DNA of 64,000 bases, taken from positions 78,288-142,287 of the forward strand of contig JAFSNK010000003.1 in NCBI GenBank assembly GCA_017447445.1. The letters are read 5' to 3'. This document shows, piece after piece, positions 42,401 to 51,251 of the stretch; the first letter of the stretch is position 1; each line of letters begins with the position of its first letter. The notes beneath the pieces were generated by a model. The model had not been told where the DNA came from. It saw nothing but the letters and a program-made list of their open reading frames with translations, and did not search any database. The position numbers and the translations under genes are program-made. This stretch comes from Clostridia bacterium. GTDB lineage: Bacteria; Bacillota; Clostridia; Oscillospirales; CAG-382.

Positions 42401-45400
42401 CTGAGATCCTCTACGCCGTCCTTCACAAGCTCAACATGGATGACGTCGGGCTGGACTTCGAGGGCGAGGACGTTATTGCATTCGACGAGGACAATCAATG
42501 GAAAGGCAAAGAGTTTTTCCACTTCTTGATCGACGAGTGCTTTGTCTTCGAGAACGACGGCAGCGTGGTCGGGTTAGACAATGAACTGCTTGCGGACTTC
42601 ACAATGCTTGCCGCTCACAACGGCGTGCTTCTCTTGGACAACAGGCTCTATAAGCCGTGGCGTGAGTATATGCAGGCGAAGTTCGATTTCCCGGACGCTA
42701 TCGTGCTGTATAAGATCGGGGACTTTTATGAGGTCATGGGCAACGACGCCGAGAAGATCGCGGAAGAATTGTCGCTTAACCTCGGTTCAAGAAGTATTCA
42801 GCTTGACAAACGTGTCCCCATGTGCGGCTTCCCATACCACAAATTAACGGAATACGTCAATCTGCTGGATGAAAAGGGATACCGTATCGCAATCTGCGAG
42901 GACGGAAAAACACTGATCGCAAAGGTCCAAGACCGGGAAAGTGACCTTGACCGGGCGAAGGAACTGATCAACGCATACTGTGTGGATGAGTTCGGACAGG
43001 AGGCTGATTTCAGCAATCTCAAAGAGGTCGGTCTTGCCTACACGACAGTCACGGACGCTGACTTTGAAACACAGGTCAACGCAAATCTTGTGGACTTCAC
43101 CATCGACCGATACGTCGCCGGTGTTCTTGTAGATCAGTGGCGTTACAACAGCCTGCGCGAGATGTGCGACTATCTTGAAAACCTCGACTTCAACGGGCTG
43201 ACCGACTATACCGACGAGCAGATCGAACTGGCTGAAAAAGGAACGGAGCAGAAGCCGACAGAGGAAACGCCGAAACAGAGCGAACCTGCGCCGGTCGAGC
43301 TTGCTCCGCCAGCTCAAAAGAAAGTCAAACGCGACCTTGCTCCGCACGTTCTGTATCCGGAAATCAAATCCGATTATCGGACGAACTTCAAGATCGAAAA
43401 CGAAGACATCGGCGTAGGCACTCCGCTTGAACGTTTTTATCACAATATCAGGGCGATCCAACTTCTCCATAAGCTGGAGGATGAACACCGTCTTGCCAAT
43501 ACCATTGAGCAGAGAGTTCTTTCGGATTACGTCGGTTGGGGTGGGTTATCTGAGTTCTTCGAGGAAACCAATCCGCACTATGAGGAGCTCAAAAAGACCT
43601 TGACCGACGACGAATACGCTTCGGCGCGTGAGTCTTCGCTGACCGCGTTCTTCACGCCGCCCGTCGTCATCAAAGCGATCTATCAGACGCTTGAAAACAT
43701 GGGCTTCAAGAACGGCAACATCCTGGAGCCCTCGTGCGGCATCGGCAATTTCATGGGACTCATCCCCGACAGCATGAGCGAGTCGAAAATCTATGGCGTC
43801 GAGCTTGACAGCATTTCAGGCAGGATCGCACAGCAGTTGTATCAGAAGAACAATATCGCCGTGCAGGGCTTTGAAAGCACTGAGCTTCCTGACAGCTTCT
43901 TTGACGCGGCGGTGGGCAACGTCCCTTTCGGTCAGTTCAAGGTGCCGGATAAGAAATACGACAGGTACAACTTCAACATCCACGACTATTTCTTTGCCCG
44001 CACTCTGGATAAGGTTCGACCGGGAGGCGTGATCGCATTCATTACCTCGCGCTTCACGATGGACAAGGAGAACCCCGCCGTCAGAAAGTATATCGCACAG
44101 AGAGCTGACCTGCTCGGCGCGATCCGATTGCCGAATGATACGTTCAAATCGGCGGCAGGAACCGATGTGACGACGGATATTCTATTCCTGCAAAAGCGGG
44201 ACAGGCTGATCGACGTCGAGCCCGATTGGGTGCATCTCAACACCGACCCGAACGGGATCACGATGAACCAATACTTCATCGACAACCCGGATATGGTCGT
44301 CGGTGAGATGAAGCTGAAAAGCGGACCATTCGGACCGGAGCCAACCTGCGAACCGTATGAGGATCAGAGCCTTGCGGACGGACTGAATGAGGCGATCCAG
44401 AACATCCACGCCGAATTTACCGAGGTGGACTTCGACGACCTCGTGAACGACGGCGAGGACAAGAGCATTCCCGCCGACCCGAGCGTCCGCAACTTCTCGT
44501 ATACCCTTGTGGACGGCGTGATCTACTACCGAGAAAACAGCCGCATGACTCCGGTCGAGGCTTCGGTCACGGCGGAGAACCGCATCAAGGGCATGATCCG
44601 CATCCGCGACTGCGTGAGAGAGCTGATCGAGTATCAGACGGAGGACTATCCCGACGATATGATCGCCAACAAGCAGACGGAACTCAACGAACTGTACGAC
44701 AGCTTCTCTAAATCCTACGGACTCATCAACTCCCGCGCCAACAGCTCCGCGTTCAACTCGGACAGCTCCTACTTTCTCTTATGTTCCCTTGAGATTCTCG
44801 ACGATGAAGGGGCGTTTGTACGCAAAGCGGATATGTTCAACAAGCGCACGATCCGTCAAAAGATCGTCGTCACGAGCGTGGATACCGCGTCGGAGGCTCT
44901 GGCTCTTTCACTGGCTGAGAAGACGAAGGTGGATATGCCGTACATGTGTGAGCTGACCGGCAAGACGGAGGAGGAAATCGCCGAGGAACTGCAAGGCGTC
45001 ATCTTCCTGAACCCGCTGTATGGATACGGCGGAAGCGGCGGCGACAAGTATGTGCCTGCTGACGAGTATCTGTCCGGCAACATCCGGGAAAAGCTCGCAG
45101 TAGCGAAACGGAGCGCGGAGCTTCATCCCGAAGACTACAATATCAACGTGCAGGCACTCGAACAGGTGATGCCGAAAGACCTAACGGCAAGCGAGATTTC
45201 TGTCCGACTCGGTTCCACTTGGCTCCCCGTGGATGACATCAATGAGTTTATGTGGAATCTGATGGATACGGCATGGTGGCAGCGCAGGAATATCACGGCG
45301 CATTTTGCCGCCTATACCGGCGACTGGAGCATCGAGGGCAAATCTTACGACAGAGGCAACGTCAAAGTCAACAGCACCTACGGCACGAGCCGCGTCAACG

Positions 45401-48159
45401 GTTACAAGATCATCGAGGAAACGCTGAACCTCCGCGACGTCCGCGTCTTCGACTATATCGAAGACGAGAACGGACGCAAGACGCCGGTCCTCAACAAGAA
45501 GGAAACCGCAATCGCGCAAGGAAAGCAGCAGCTTATCAAGGAGGCGTTTGCCGATTGGATCTGGAAGGACCCGAACAGGCGCGCAAGGCTGACGAAGCTC
45601 TATAACGAGAAATTCAACAGCACCCGTCCGCGCGAGTATGACGGAAGCCATCTGAACTTTGTCGGGATGAACCCGGAGATCACGCTCCGACCGCACCAGG
45701 TCAATGCCATTGCACACATCCTCTACGGCGGAAATACGCTGTTGGCACACGTCGTGGGGGCAGGCAAGACCTACGAAATGGTAGCCGCAGCACAGGAGTC
45801 GAAACGGCTCGGCTTGTGCCGCAAAAGCCTTTTCGTAGTTCCGAACCACTTGATCGAACAGTGGGCGTCGGAGTACCTGCAACTCTATCCGAGTGCGAAT
45901 ATCCTTGTTGCAACCAAGAAGGACTTTGAAACGAAGAATCGCAAGAAGTTCTGCGGGCGCATTGCCACCGGCGACTACGACGCGATCATTATCGGTCACT
46001 CGCAATTCGAGAAGATCCCAATGTCGGCTGAACGGCAGATCGCCATGCTCCAGCAACAGGAGCAGGAGATTTTGCAGGGCATAGAGGAACTGAAGCACAA
46101 CCGCGGTGAACGCTTTTCCATCAAAGCGATGGAGAAGGCTCGCAAATCCGTGAAGCAGAAGCTCGACAAATTGAACGACCAAAGCCGTAAGGATGACGTC
46201 GTGACCTTTGAAGAGTTGGGCGTTGACCGGCTGTTCATTGACGAGGCGCATTTCTACAAGAATTTGGCCGCGTTCACGAAAATGCGGAACGTCGGCGGTA
46301 TCAGCCAGACCGAAGCGCAGAAAAGCTCCGACCTGTATATGAAGTGCAGATACCTTGACGAGCTGACGGGAGGCAGAGGCGTTGTCTTTGCCACAGGCAC
46401 CCCGATCTCCAATTCGATGGTCGAGATGTACACGATGCAGAAATACCTGCAATACAATACGCTCCATCGGAACGACCTCATTCATTTTGATTCCTGGGCG
46501 TCCACCTTCGGCGAGACGGTCACGGCAATCGAGCTTGCCCCGGAGGGCAACGGCTACCGGGCGAAAACCCGCTTTGCAAAGTTCTACAATCTCCCCGAAC
46601 TCATGAGTATGTTCAAGGAGGTTGCGGACGTGCAGACGGCGGATATGCTCAATCTGCCCGTGCCGAAAGCAATCTATCACAATATCGCACTGAAACCGTC
46701 CGAGCAGCAGAAGCAGATGGTCGAGGGGCTGTCCGAGCGCGCAGAGCGTGTGCGAAATCGCATGGTCAATTCCAGCGAGGACAATATGCTCTGCATCACA
46801 AACGACGGACGAAAGCTCGCACTCGATCAAAGACTTCTCAATCCGCTTCTTCCCGACAGCGAGACCGGTAAGGTCACGGCCTGCGCCGAAAACGTATATG
46901 AGATATGGAAGCGCACCGAGAAAGACCGTTCCACGCAGCTCGTGTTCTGCGACTTGTCTACGCCGAAGAACGACGGCTCCTTTAACGTGTACGACGATCT
47001 GAAAGCAAAGCTGATTGCAAGAGGTATCCCGGAAGAAGAGATCGCATTCGTTCACTCGGCGGAAACCGAGACGAAGAAGAAAGAACTCTTTGGAAAGGTG
47101 CGAAGCGGTCAGATCCGCGTCCTCATCGGCTCCACCTTTAAGATGGGAGCCGGTACGAACGTGCAGAAAAAGCTCATCGCCGAACACCATTTGGATTGTC
47201 CGTGGCGACCGGCTGACCTGCAGCAGCGCGAGGGACGTATTATCCGTCAGGGCAACGAAAACCCGGAGGTCCATATCTACACCTATGTCACGGAGAATAC
47301 CTTCGACAGTTATTTGTATCAGCTCGTCGAGAGCAAGCAGAAGTTTATCGGTCAGATCATGACGAGCAAGTCGCCTGTGCGTTCCGCGGAAGACGTGGAT
47401 GAGCAGGCGCTTTCCTATGCCGAAATCAAGGCGCTCTGTACCGGCAATCCGCATATCAAGGAGAAGATGGACCTCGATATCGACGTGTCGCGCTTGAAGC
47501 TGCTGAAAGCAAACCACCTGAGTCAGCACTATGCTCTGGAGGATAAAATACTGAAAGAGATTCCGCAGCGAATCGCATCCTTTGAACAGCGCATTGCAGG
47601 CTACAAGGCGGACATCGCTCATGCGTCGGAGAATACGCACCCGAACGAGGACGGCTTCTCGCCGATGGTCATTCAAGGCGAGACCTTCACCGACAAGAAG
47701 GCGGCGGGCTCTGAGATTCTTGCGGTATGCAAGACGATGACGAATCCGGAACCAATCGTGCTTGGCAGTTATCGCGGTTTTGAAATGGAGCTGTTCTTTG
47801 ACACCTTCAGCCGGGAATACAAGATCACGTTGAAGAATGAACTGCGCCACACGACCGCGCTCGGTACGGACATTTTCGGTAATATCCAGCGTCTCGACAA
47901 TCTGATTGCATCATTCCCGGAAAAGCAGCAGGGCTGTGAGAACCAACTGGAAAACGAAAAGGTGCAGCTTGAAAATGCAAAAGCGGAGTTGGACAAGCCG
48001 TTTGCCCATGAGGAAGAGCTGAAAACCAAATCCGCCCGCCTTGCCGAACTGAACGCGATGCTCGACATGGACAAGCAGGACAACGAGATCGTGGACAATG
48101 ACCGTGAAGATGACATCGAAGAACCTGTCAGAAAAAGAGAGGAGCGGGATGACCGCTGA
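39445..48159 (+). CDS. Giant DNA methylase-SNF2 helicase of conjugative element
   Basis: 2904 residues, ATG after AAAGGAGGAATGAGAA. Order: N-terminal ArdC/LtrC-like region (about 1-130, FADQILIFAQKPDATACAE); a disordered linker (278-393) which also encodes TnpV in another frame; a MutS-domain-I-like segment (about 1070-1166, AIVLYKIGDFYEVMGNDAEK); an N6-methylase domain (about 1393-1590, EPSCGIGNF, catalytic box reading NVPFG at 1492-1496); an SNF2 helicase (VVGAGKT at 2103-2109, DEAH at 2266-2269, REGRIIRQG near 2595); and a coiled-coil tail. Such proteins are typical of Firmicutes ICEs and may protect DNA from restriction or remodel entering DNA. Exact biochemical activity is unknown. Confidence 0.9.
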   Translation: MPSKYSLTLELSSYTAREIAKKPQTYMAFLRTAANNYKYSFADQILIFAQKPDATACAEIEMWNRLGRWVNKGTKGITLLVDRDIPYKLRHVFDLSDTNSRYGYEVRLWRMEDRYRDQVVENLENSFGEIEDKSSFEQAVIGIAEQIVQDNYTDYLEQLRDVCADSFLEELDEDNLRKEFRDMLTDSVAFQVLTRCGYDAAEVFDRESFTAICDFNTPKTLSVIGNASSDISEMVLREIEATVRSAAREEQKNRTFAENEKTDNNISGNKEIERSDEHGTDLQTGGRLPSSEPRSAGEPEDREVWNAAASVSQREPESGPQRDADVGRAEPASGTDRPGGDGDGGAPDQADGQGAGRERADESDRSDEVGRDDELPESIGGGDRSEGTHLQLSGHDFNARSEIDYYYAPDAKNELLRNCLALKDHRKEIAAFFEVETDRRKRGDFIKTFFDNTYVEHILENGERVGYRAYDDLLTIWHGSYLSRDKEDFLPWWRVASAIEGQILLDTWLAPDEKELISVDGQIAFIDSIAAQKKNEFAIPQAAIDYVLTRGSGVSQGKMRIYEQFRKQEPADKNIVFLKNEYGIGGYSDPIPESGYWEDHDGKGIQLRKGEAKVLLPWSKVAKRIGELIAADHYLNRAEKEAYPAFLKEAEDRKKRAEIADRFNSVVEDFNDFERQLHNEDAVIGGHEAQYYSSEFRMGNRVIKGYSRNPDEYVLPNMRKAMERIIAENTHLTERAQAVLAELDSDVCKPFELTETEKNPPPEPKKKYRLSLGDTVYIGSKEYEILSLNDPVSLFDPKFPIITEEMPKAEFMAKVAENPLNDNHLEIVEELQESKTDTPLNEYRIFVDTDEETVRWMRYYNDPDRGPQYITSIDTFEQIHEAAEDASFETDEGVQSFINEISEMADEEIADNHTPFFKEAELDFESDPDYIGLTKESLQKICDRVDSFLTDRQAEKDLNAHEAEYGADGTRAFREPEKLPVYDRTTEILYAVLHKLNMDDVGLDFEGEDVIAFDEDNQWKGKEFFHFLIDECFVFENDGSVVGLDNELLADFTMLAAHNGVLLLDNRLYKPWREYMQAKFDFPDAIVLYKIGDFYEVMGNDAEKIAEELSLNLGSRSIQLDKRVPMCGFPYHKLTEYVNLLDEKGYRIAICEDGKTLIAKVQDRESDLDRAKELINAYCVDEFGQEADFSNLKEVGLAYTTVTDADFETQVNANLVDFTIDRYVAGVLVDQWRYNSLREMCDYLENLDFNGLTDYTDEQIELAEKGTEQKPTEETPKQSEPAPVELAPPAQKKVKRDLAPHVLYPEIKSDYRTNFKIENEDIGVGTPLERFYHNIRAIQLLHKLEDEHRLANTIEQRVLSDYVGWGGLSEFFEETNPHYEELKKTLTDDEYASARESSLTAFFTPPVVIKAIYQTLENMGFKNGNILEPSCGIGNFMGLIPDSMSESKIYGVELDSISGRIAQQLYQKNNIAVQGFESTELPDSFFDAAVGNVPFGQFKVPDKKYDRYNFNIHDYFFARTLDKVRPGGVIAFITSRFTMDKENPAVRKYIAQRADLLGAIRLPNDTFKSAAGTDVTTDILFLQKRDRLIDVEPDWVHLNTDPNGITMNQYFIDNPDMVVGEMKLKSGPFGPEPTCEPYEDQSLADGLNEAIQNIHAEFTEVDFDDLVNDGEDKSIPADPSVRNFSYTLVDGVIYYRENSRMTPVEASVTAENRIKGMIRIRDCVRELIEYQTEDYPDDMIANKQTELNELYDSFSKSYGLINSRANSSAFNSDSSYFLLCSLEILDDEGAFVRKADMFNKRTIRQKIVVTSVDTASEALALSLAEKTKVDMPYMCELTGKTEEEIAEELQGVIFLNPLYGYGGSGGDKYVPADEYLSGNIREKLAVAKRSAELHPEDYNINVQALEQVMPKDLTASEISVRLGSTWLPVDDINEFMWNLMDTAWWQRRNITAHFAAYTGDWSIEGKSYDRGNVKVNSTYGTSRVNGYKIIEETLNLRDVRVFDYIEDENGRKTPVLNKKETAIAQGKQQLIKEAFADWIWKDPNRRARLTKLYNEKFNSTRPREYDGSHLNFVGMNPEITLRPHQVNAIAHILYGGNTLLAHVVGAGKTYEMVAAAQESKRLGLCRKSLFVVPNHLIEQWASEYLQLYPSANILVATKKDFETKNRKKFCGRIATGDYDAIIIGHSQFEKIPMSAERQIAMLQQQEQEILQGIEELKHNRGERFSIKAMEKARKSVKQKLDKLNDQSRKDDVVTFEELGVDRLFIDEAHFYKNLAAFTKMRNVGGISQTEAQKSSDLYMKCRYLDELTGGRGVVFATGTPISNSMVEMYTMQKYLQYNTLHRNDLIHFDSWASTFGETVTAIELAPEGNGYRAKTRFAKFYNLPELMSMFKEVADVQTADMLNLPVPKAIYHNIALKPSEQQKQMVEGLSERAERVRNRMVNSSEDNMLCITNDGRKLALDQRLLNPLLPDSETGKVTACAENVYEIWKRTEKDRSTQLVFCDLSTPKNDGSFNVYDDLKAKLIARGIPEEEIAFVHSAETETKKKELFGKVRSGQIRVLIGSTFKMGAGTNVQKKLIAEHHLDCPWRPADLQQREGRIIRQGNENPEVHIYTYVTENTFDSYLYQLVESKQKFIGQIMTSKSPVRSAEDVDEQALSYAEIKALCTGNPHIKEKMDLDIDVSRLKLLKANHLSQHYALEDKILKEIPQRIASFEQRIAGYKADIAHASENTHPNEDGFSPMVIQGETFTDKKAAGSEILAVCKTMTNPEPIVLGSYRGFEMELFFDTFSREYKITLKNELRHTTALGTDIFGNIQRLDNLIASFPEKQQGCENQLENEKVQLENAKAELDKPFAHEEELKTKSARLAELNAMLDMDKQDNEIVDNDREDDIEEPVRKREERDDR
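40277..40621 (+). CDS. tnpV: TnpV-family protein encoded within the helicase gene in another frame
   Basis: 114 residues from ATG 40277, with AAAGGAG about eight bases before it; ATG 40271 is too close to that site. The product has the TnpV pattern: MELTYRQEGDYLLPNLE, then IGKYGMLRHRFLRENRKAVL, then EQMKATDQMKWVGMMNSLKA and EEIVLKELIYS. TnpV was named in the mobilisable transposon Tn4451; its biochemical role is not settled. The whole gene lies inside the 8.7-kb helicase frame, which reads it as a Gly/Arg/Asp/Glu-rich linker. Either TnpV inserted without closing that frame, or both frames have been kept together. Its own ribosome site supports separate translation. Confidence 0.8.
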   Translation: MELTYRQEGDYLLPNLEAPESPKIGKYGMLRHRFLRENRKAVLNGMQMSGELNRHLEQIDREATEMVERLTKQMAKEQGVNEQMKATDQMKWVGMMNSLKASAEEIVLKELIYS

Positions 48160-48179
48160 AAGGAAAGAGGTGATGATGA

Positions 48180-48596
48180 TTGAGGACGGATATTCAAAGA
48201 GTAAAGCAGATCACGAAGGAAATGAAGATCAACGATCTGCTCTACAAAGAGATGAAAACCGAATACGACTCATATGCAAAGGGGCTGTACCTACTGGAAC
48301 GGGAGTTGATCCCGGAAGCGTTGGAACAGCTCTATTTTCATAAAAGAATGCTGTCCGTGCTGTCCGGGCAGGATCTGCCGCTCCGCAGCGCAATCGGTCT
48401 GTATGCGTTGAAGGACAAGCTGCTGAAAATCGAGGCACAGCGAGAGCAGTACATCGGCGACAGCGACACGGACACCGACGTTTATGCGTTCCTTCTGGAA
48501 CTCGGCTATCGTATTTACGACCTTATTACACCGGTCGGAACGACGGCAAATGAAATGTACGAAAAGGTCATGGCGAGGGAGGTGAAGGACAAGTGA
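48180..48596 (+). CDS. Hypothetical helical element protein
   Basis: 138 residues from TTG 48180 with AGAGGTGATG upstream; ATG 48222 would be a shorter alternative. Entirely helical-looking (INDLLYKEMKTEYDSYAKG, then LREQYIGDSD-like acidic linker, then VYAFLLELGYRIYDL). No motif recognised. It overlaps the DUF3848 gene by 4 bases. Confidence 0.6.
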   Translation: MRTDIQRVKQITKEMKINDLLYKEMKTEYDSYAKGLYLLERELIPEALEQLYFHKRMLSVLSGQDLPLRSAIGLYALKDKLLKIEAQREQYIGDSDTDTDVYAFLLELGYRIYDLITPVGTTANEMYEKVMAREVKDK

Positions 48597-48931
48597 ACAC
48601 GGAAGAACTGAACACGAAACTGTATCAGAAGATGGAAAAGGAGCTGGAGGATTTCAAGAATGAGTTCCGTGCATCCACGCCGGATGAAATCATGGGCAGG
48701 GCCTATGAGCTTGTCATCAAGGAGGACATTCTTTATCACATGGAATACAACGATCTCACAGATGAACAGGCGAAGGCACTCCTGAAAGACAAGAAGCCTC
48801 TCGATTCCGTCTATCAGAAATGGGAACACATGGACAATCACTATATGGATTTGATCGGAGACGCAGTTGAAGCAAGGGCGGATGAGCTGCTCCAAATGAA
48901 GAAGCGCGACCAGCCGGAGATCGGAAGGTAG
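48593..48931 (+). CDS. DUF3848-family protein
   Basis: 112 residues, GTG start overlapping the preceding stop. MNTEELNTKLYQKMEKELED, then PDEIMGRAYELVIKEDILYH and YNDLTDEQAKALLK, match my memory of DUF3848, a small helical protein usually next to the giant helicase or a DUF3849 partner in Clostridia elements. No function is known. Acidic, no membrane segment. Confidence 0.8.
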   Translation: MNTEELNTKLYQKMEKELEDFKNEFRASTPDEIMGRAYELVIKEDILYHMEYNDLTDEQAKALLKDKKPLDSVYQKWEHMDNHYMDLIGDAVEARADELLQMKKRDQPEIGR

Positions 48932-48940
48932 GTGCTTTGC

Positions 48941-49870
48941 TTGTGGGTAACGGAAGAACAAATCGAACGGGCAAAGCAGACAGACCTTCTCAGTTATCTC
49001 CAAAGGCATGAGCCGGACAATCTGCAAAGGATCGGCAGCTCCACCTACTGTACAAAGGAACACGATTCGCTCAAAATCTCAAACGGACTCTGGCATTGGT
49101 TCTCACGAAATATCGGCGGAAAGAACGCTCTTGACTATCTCATAAAAGTCAAGGGCCTTTCTTTTCCCGAAGCCGTCGCCGCACTGACGGAAGACTTTGA
49201 TTCGACGAGAACCGAACAAGCGATTCGTTTTCAGCCGGTCAAAAAAGAGTTCGAGCTGCCGCCGCTGAACCCGGATATTGCACAGGTCAAAAGGTATCTG
49301 TTGCGGCGTGGAATCGACGGAAGGCTGATCGACTACTGCCACAGGTACGGAATGCTGGTTGAAGACGCCCAGTATCACAACTGCATTTTCATCGGCAGAG
49401 ACGAGACTGGCGCTCCGAAATACGGTGCGGTCCGCAGCACGGTCACGAACTTCAAAAGGGAGCTTGACGGGAGCGACAAGAGGTACTGCTTTCGCATTAC
49501 GCCTGCAAAAGAAACAGGCACGGTTCATCTTTTTGAGTCTGCCATCGACCTTATGAGCTACATCACGCTGGATATTATGCACCGCCGGGACTGGACAAAG
49601 GAGGATTATCTGTCTCTCGGCGGCGTGTACGCGAACAAGGAAAACCGTCCGACCGTTCCCGTCGCCCTGCAAGCGTACCTCGACCGCAATCCGAATACTG
49701 AGGTTGTATTCTTCCACCTGGACAACGATGAAATCGGGAGAATGGCAACTTCGCAAATCATGAGAGGTCTGCACGACAAATGTGACCAGGTCGATCTGCC
49801 GCCCAACCGAGGAAAAGACGTTAATGACGAACTGAAAATAGAAAGAGAAAGAAGGGAGATTTCAAGATGA
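48941..49870 (+). CDS. DUF3991/TOPRIM-domain protein (primase-like)
   Basis: 309 residues from TTG 48941, which is well spaced to AGGTAGG; GTG 48932 is the alternative. A zinc-free primase-like N-part (DLLSYLQRHEPDNLQRIGSS, then LKISNGLWHWFSRNIGGKN, then FPEAVAAL) is followed by a TOPRIM-like fold: VHLFESAIDLMSYITLDIM with the conserved E, and VVFFHLDNDEIGRMA with D-N-D. Related proteins may prime synthesis of the strand transferred by conjugation. The gene overlaps the next one by 4 bases. Confidence 0.82.
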   Translation: MWVTEEQIERAKQTDLLSYLQRHEPDNLQRIGSSTYCTKEHDSLKISNGLWHWFSRNIGGKNALDYLIKVKGLSFPEAVAALTEDFDSTRTEQAIRFQPVKKEFELPPLNPDIAQVKRYLLRRGIDGRLIDYCHRYGMLVEDAQYHNCIFIGRDETGAPKYGAVRSTVTNFKRELDGSDKRYCFRITPAKETGTVHLFESAIDLMSYITLDIMHRRDWTKEDYLSLGGVYANKENRPTVPVALQAYLDRNPNTEVVFFHLDNDEIGRMATSQIMRGLHDKCDQVDLPPNRGKDVNDELKIERERREISR

Positions 49871-50601
49871 AAATCAAAATCTATCAAGTCAACATGGGAC
49901 GAGATGAAAACAGAACGGCATTTATGGGCATGGACGAGCGAGAACACTTCCTGCCGTCGCCGGCTATTGACAGCAGTATCTATGACTGCGTGTTTGACGG
50001 CGAGGTTGACTGCAAGGGATTGGAGGATGTTTTCCAGATGTTCAACATCAATCACCCGGAGGGATACAGGGGACGCTCGCTCTCTGTGTCCGACGTCGTG
50101 GAAGTCGTTGAAGCGGAGGGCGTTGATCCCGGCTTTTACTTCTGCGACAGCGTTGGGTTCAAAAAGGTCGAGTTCGATCCCAAGCAGACAAAGCCGCTGG
50201 AAATCAAGGAAACAATCCGTGTCCTCATGGTCGAGCCGGGCAAGAAAGCGTATGAAAAGGAGATCGGCACGAAACTCGAAGAACTGTACTCCGCGCTGAG
50301 CTGCGATTGCATCCAGACCTTTTACCCCTATGAAGATTTGGTCGTGATCGTCTGCGACGACGAGGGCAAGGTCAACGGCTCCAGACCGAACCGAGCGATC
50401 TACGGAGAGGACGGCAAGATGATGGACATCATTTGCGGCAAGTTCTTTATCTGTGACTGCTCGACTGACCGCTTTCAGAGCCTGACGGACGATATGATGC
50501 AGAAGTACAAGAAACAGTTTCTTTTGCCGGAGCGGTTCGTGCGTATCAATGGCGAACATTTCGCAGTCAAGTTCGACCCAGAAAGAGAGGCGGTCAGATG
50601 A
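49867..50601 (+). CDS. YodL-domain/DUF3846 protein
   Basis: 244 residues. The first half resembles the YodL domain (MKIKIYQVNMGRDENRTAFM, then SIYDCVFDGEVDCKGLEDVF, then HPEGYRGRSLSVSDVVEV). The second half resembles DUF3846 (IRVLMVEPGKKAYEKEIGT, then DLVVIVCDDEGKVNG, then RAIYGEDGKMMDIICGKFF). Both halves are frequent and often fused in ICEs of Firmicutes, function unknown. It overlaps its upstream and downstream neighbours by 4 bases each, so all are translated together. Confidence 0.82.
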   Translation: MKIKIYQVNMGRDENRTAFMGMDEREHFLPSPAIDSSIYDCVFDGEVDCKGLEDVFQMFNINHPEGYRGRSLSVSDVVEVVEAEGVDPGFYFCDSVGFKKVEFDPKQTKPLEIKETIRVLMVEPGKKAYEKEIGTKLEELYSALSCDCIQTFYPYEDLVVIVCDDEGKVNGSRPNRAIYGEDGKMMDIICGKFFICDCSTDRFQSLTDDMMQKYKKQFLLPERFVRINGEHFAVKFDPEREAVR

Positions 50602-51134
50602 AAGAGTATAAGGTAACGATAACCGAGACCTCGAAGATGACCGTCTTCGTGGAAGCCAACAGCCAGGACGAGGCGGAACAGATCGTGGCGGACAGATGGG
50701 CGGAGGGCGAGTATATTCTCGACGCAGACAATTTTGTTGACGTCGATTATGAAGCAGAAGACGCCGCTCCGAAGCAGGAAATAAGCTATGCGGAACTGAC
50801 CACTCTTTTCAGATCGGTAAACGACAAGCACCTTGAACCCATTGTCGGCTACGTCGTGTTTACCACAGACAGCTTCGATGCTCCTTACAACAAAGAGTCC
50901 CGCACCTATGCAATTTCCAGCAACAACAAAGCTTTCCAGTCCGGTATGGGTGGGTATTCCATCTACGGATCCTGCCTGGACGGCACCGATCCCTGTGTCA
51001 GACTGGAGGGCTATATGCGCGGTGAGAACGCCTGGAAGATCGAGGAGTGCTACATGAAACAGGACGATTACGACAAGCTCATGACCAATCTTGCGCCTAC
51101 AGTGACCATCCCGCCAAGGCGGATCGAGAGATGA
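50598..51134 (+). CDS. DpnD/PcfM-like element protein
   Basis: 178 residues. The N-terminal ~60 (KEYKVTITETSKMTVFVEAN, then DEAEQIVADRWAEGEYIL) look like the DpnD/PcfM family. The rest is a separate domain with SRTYAISSNNKAFQSGMGGY, then SIYGSCLDGTDPCVRLEGYM, known to me only as an unnamed domain of gut ICE proteins. It is the last gene before the candidate oriT. Confidence 0.7.
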   Translation: MKEYKVTITETSKMTVFVEANSQDEAEQIVADRWAEGEYILDADNFVDVDYEAEDAAPKQEISYAELTTLFRSVNDKHLEPIVGYVVFTTDSFDAPYNKESRTYAISSNNKAFQSGMGGYSIYGSCLDGTDPCVRLEGYMRGENAWKIEECYMKQDDYDKLMTNLAPTVTIPPRRIER

Positions 51135-51153
51135 TTTCAACCGTAGGGAGAGT

Positions 51154-51240
51154 GGGCGGCATACCTTCACAAGCACCGTATCCGGATATCCCCGGATACA
51201 GCTTGTTAGGTGCTGCCGCCCCTAAAACCCCGCAGGAAGG
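51154..51240. other. Candidate origin of transfer (oriT)
   Basis: A long interrupted inverted repeat: 51154-51161 with 51214-51221, 51163-51166 with 51208-51211, 51169-51174 with 51201-51206 and 51178-51185 with 51192-51199. In total 26 paired bases around loop ATATCC. It sits directly before mobC and the relaxase gene, the usual place for oriT. Next to it, on the minus strand, CTTCCTGCG (51231-51239) resembles the MOBP nick consensus YATCCTG|Y, giving a possible nick between 51233 and 51232. Confidence 0.65.
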
Positions 51241-51251
51241 ATGGTGGTTAT

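Noticed and set aside
45181..47850. An 889-codon open frame on the minus strand inside the helicase gene
   Set aside because: Composition is that of an antisense shadow of a codon-biased gene; no domain motif, no ribosome site, and the + strand motifs over the same bases are clear.
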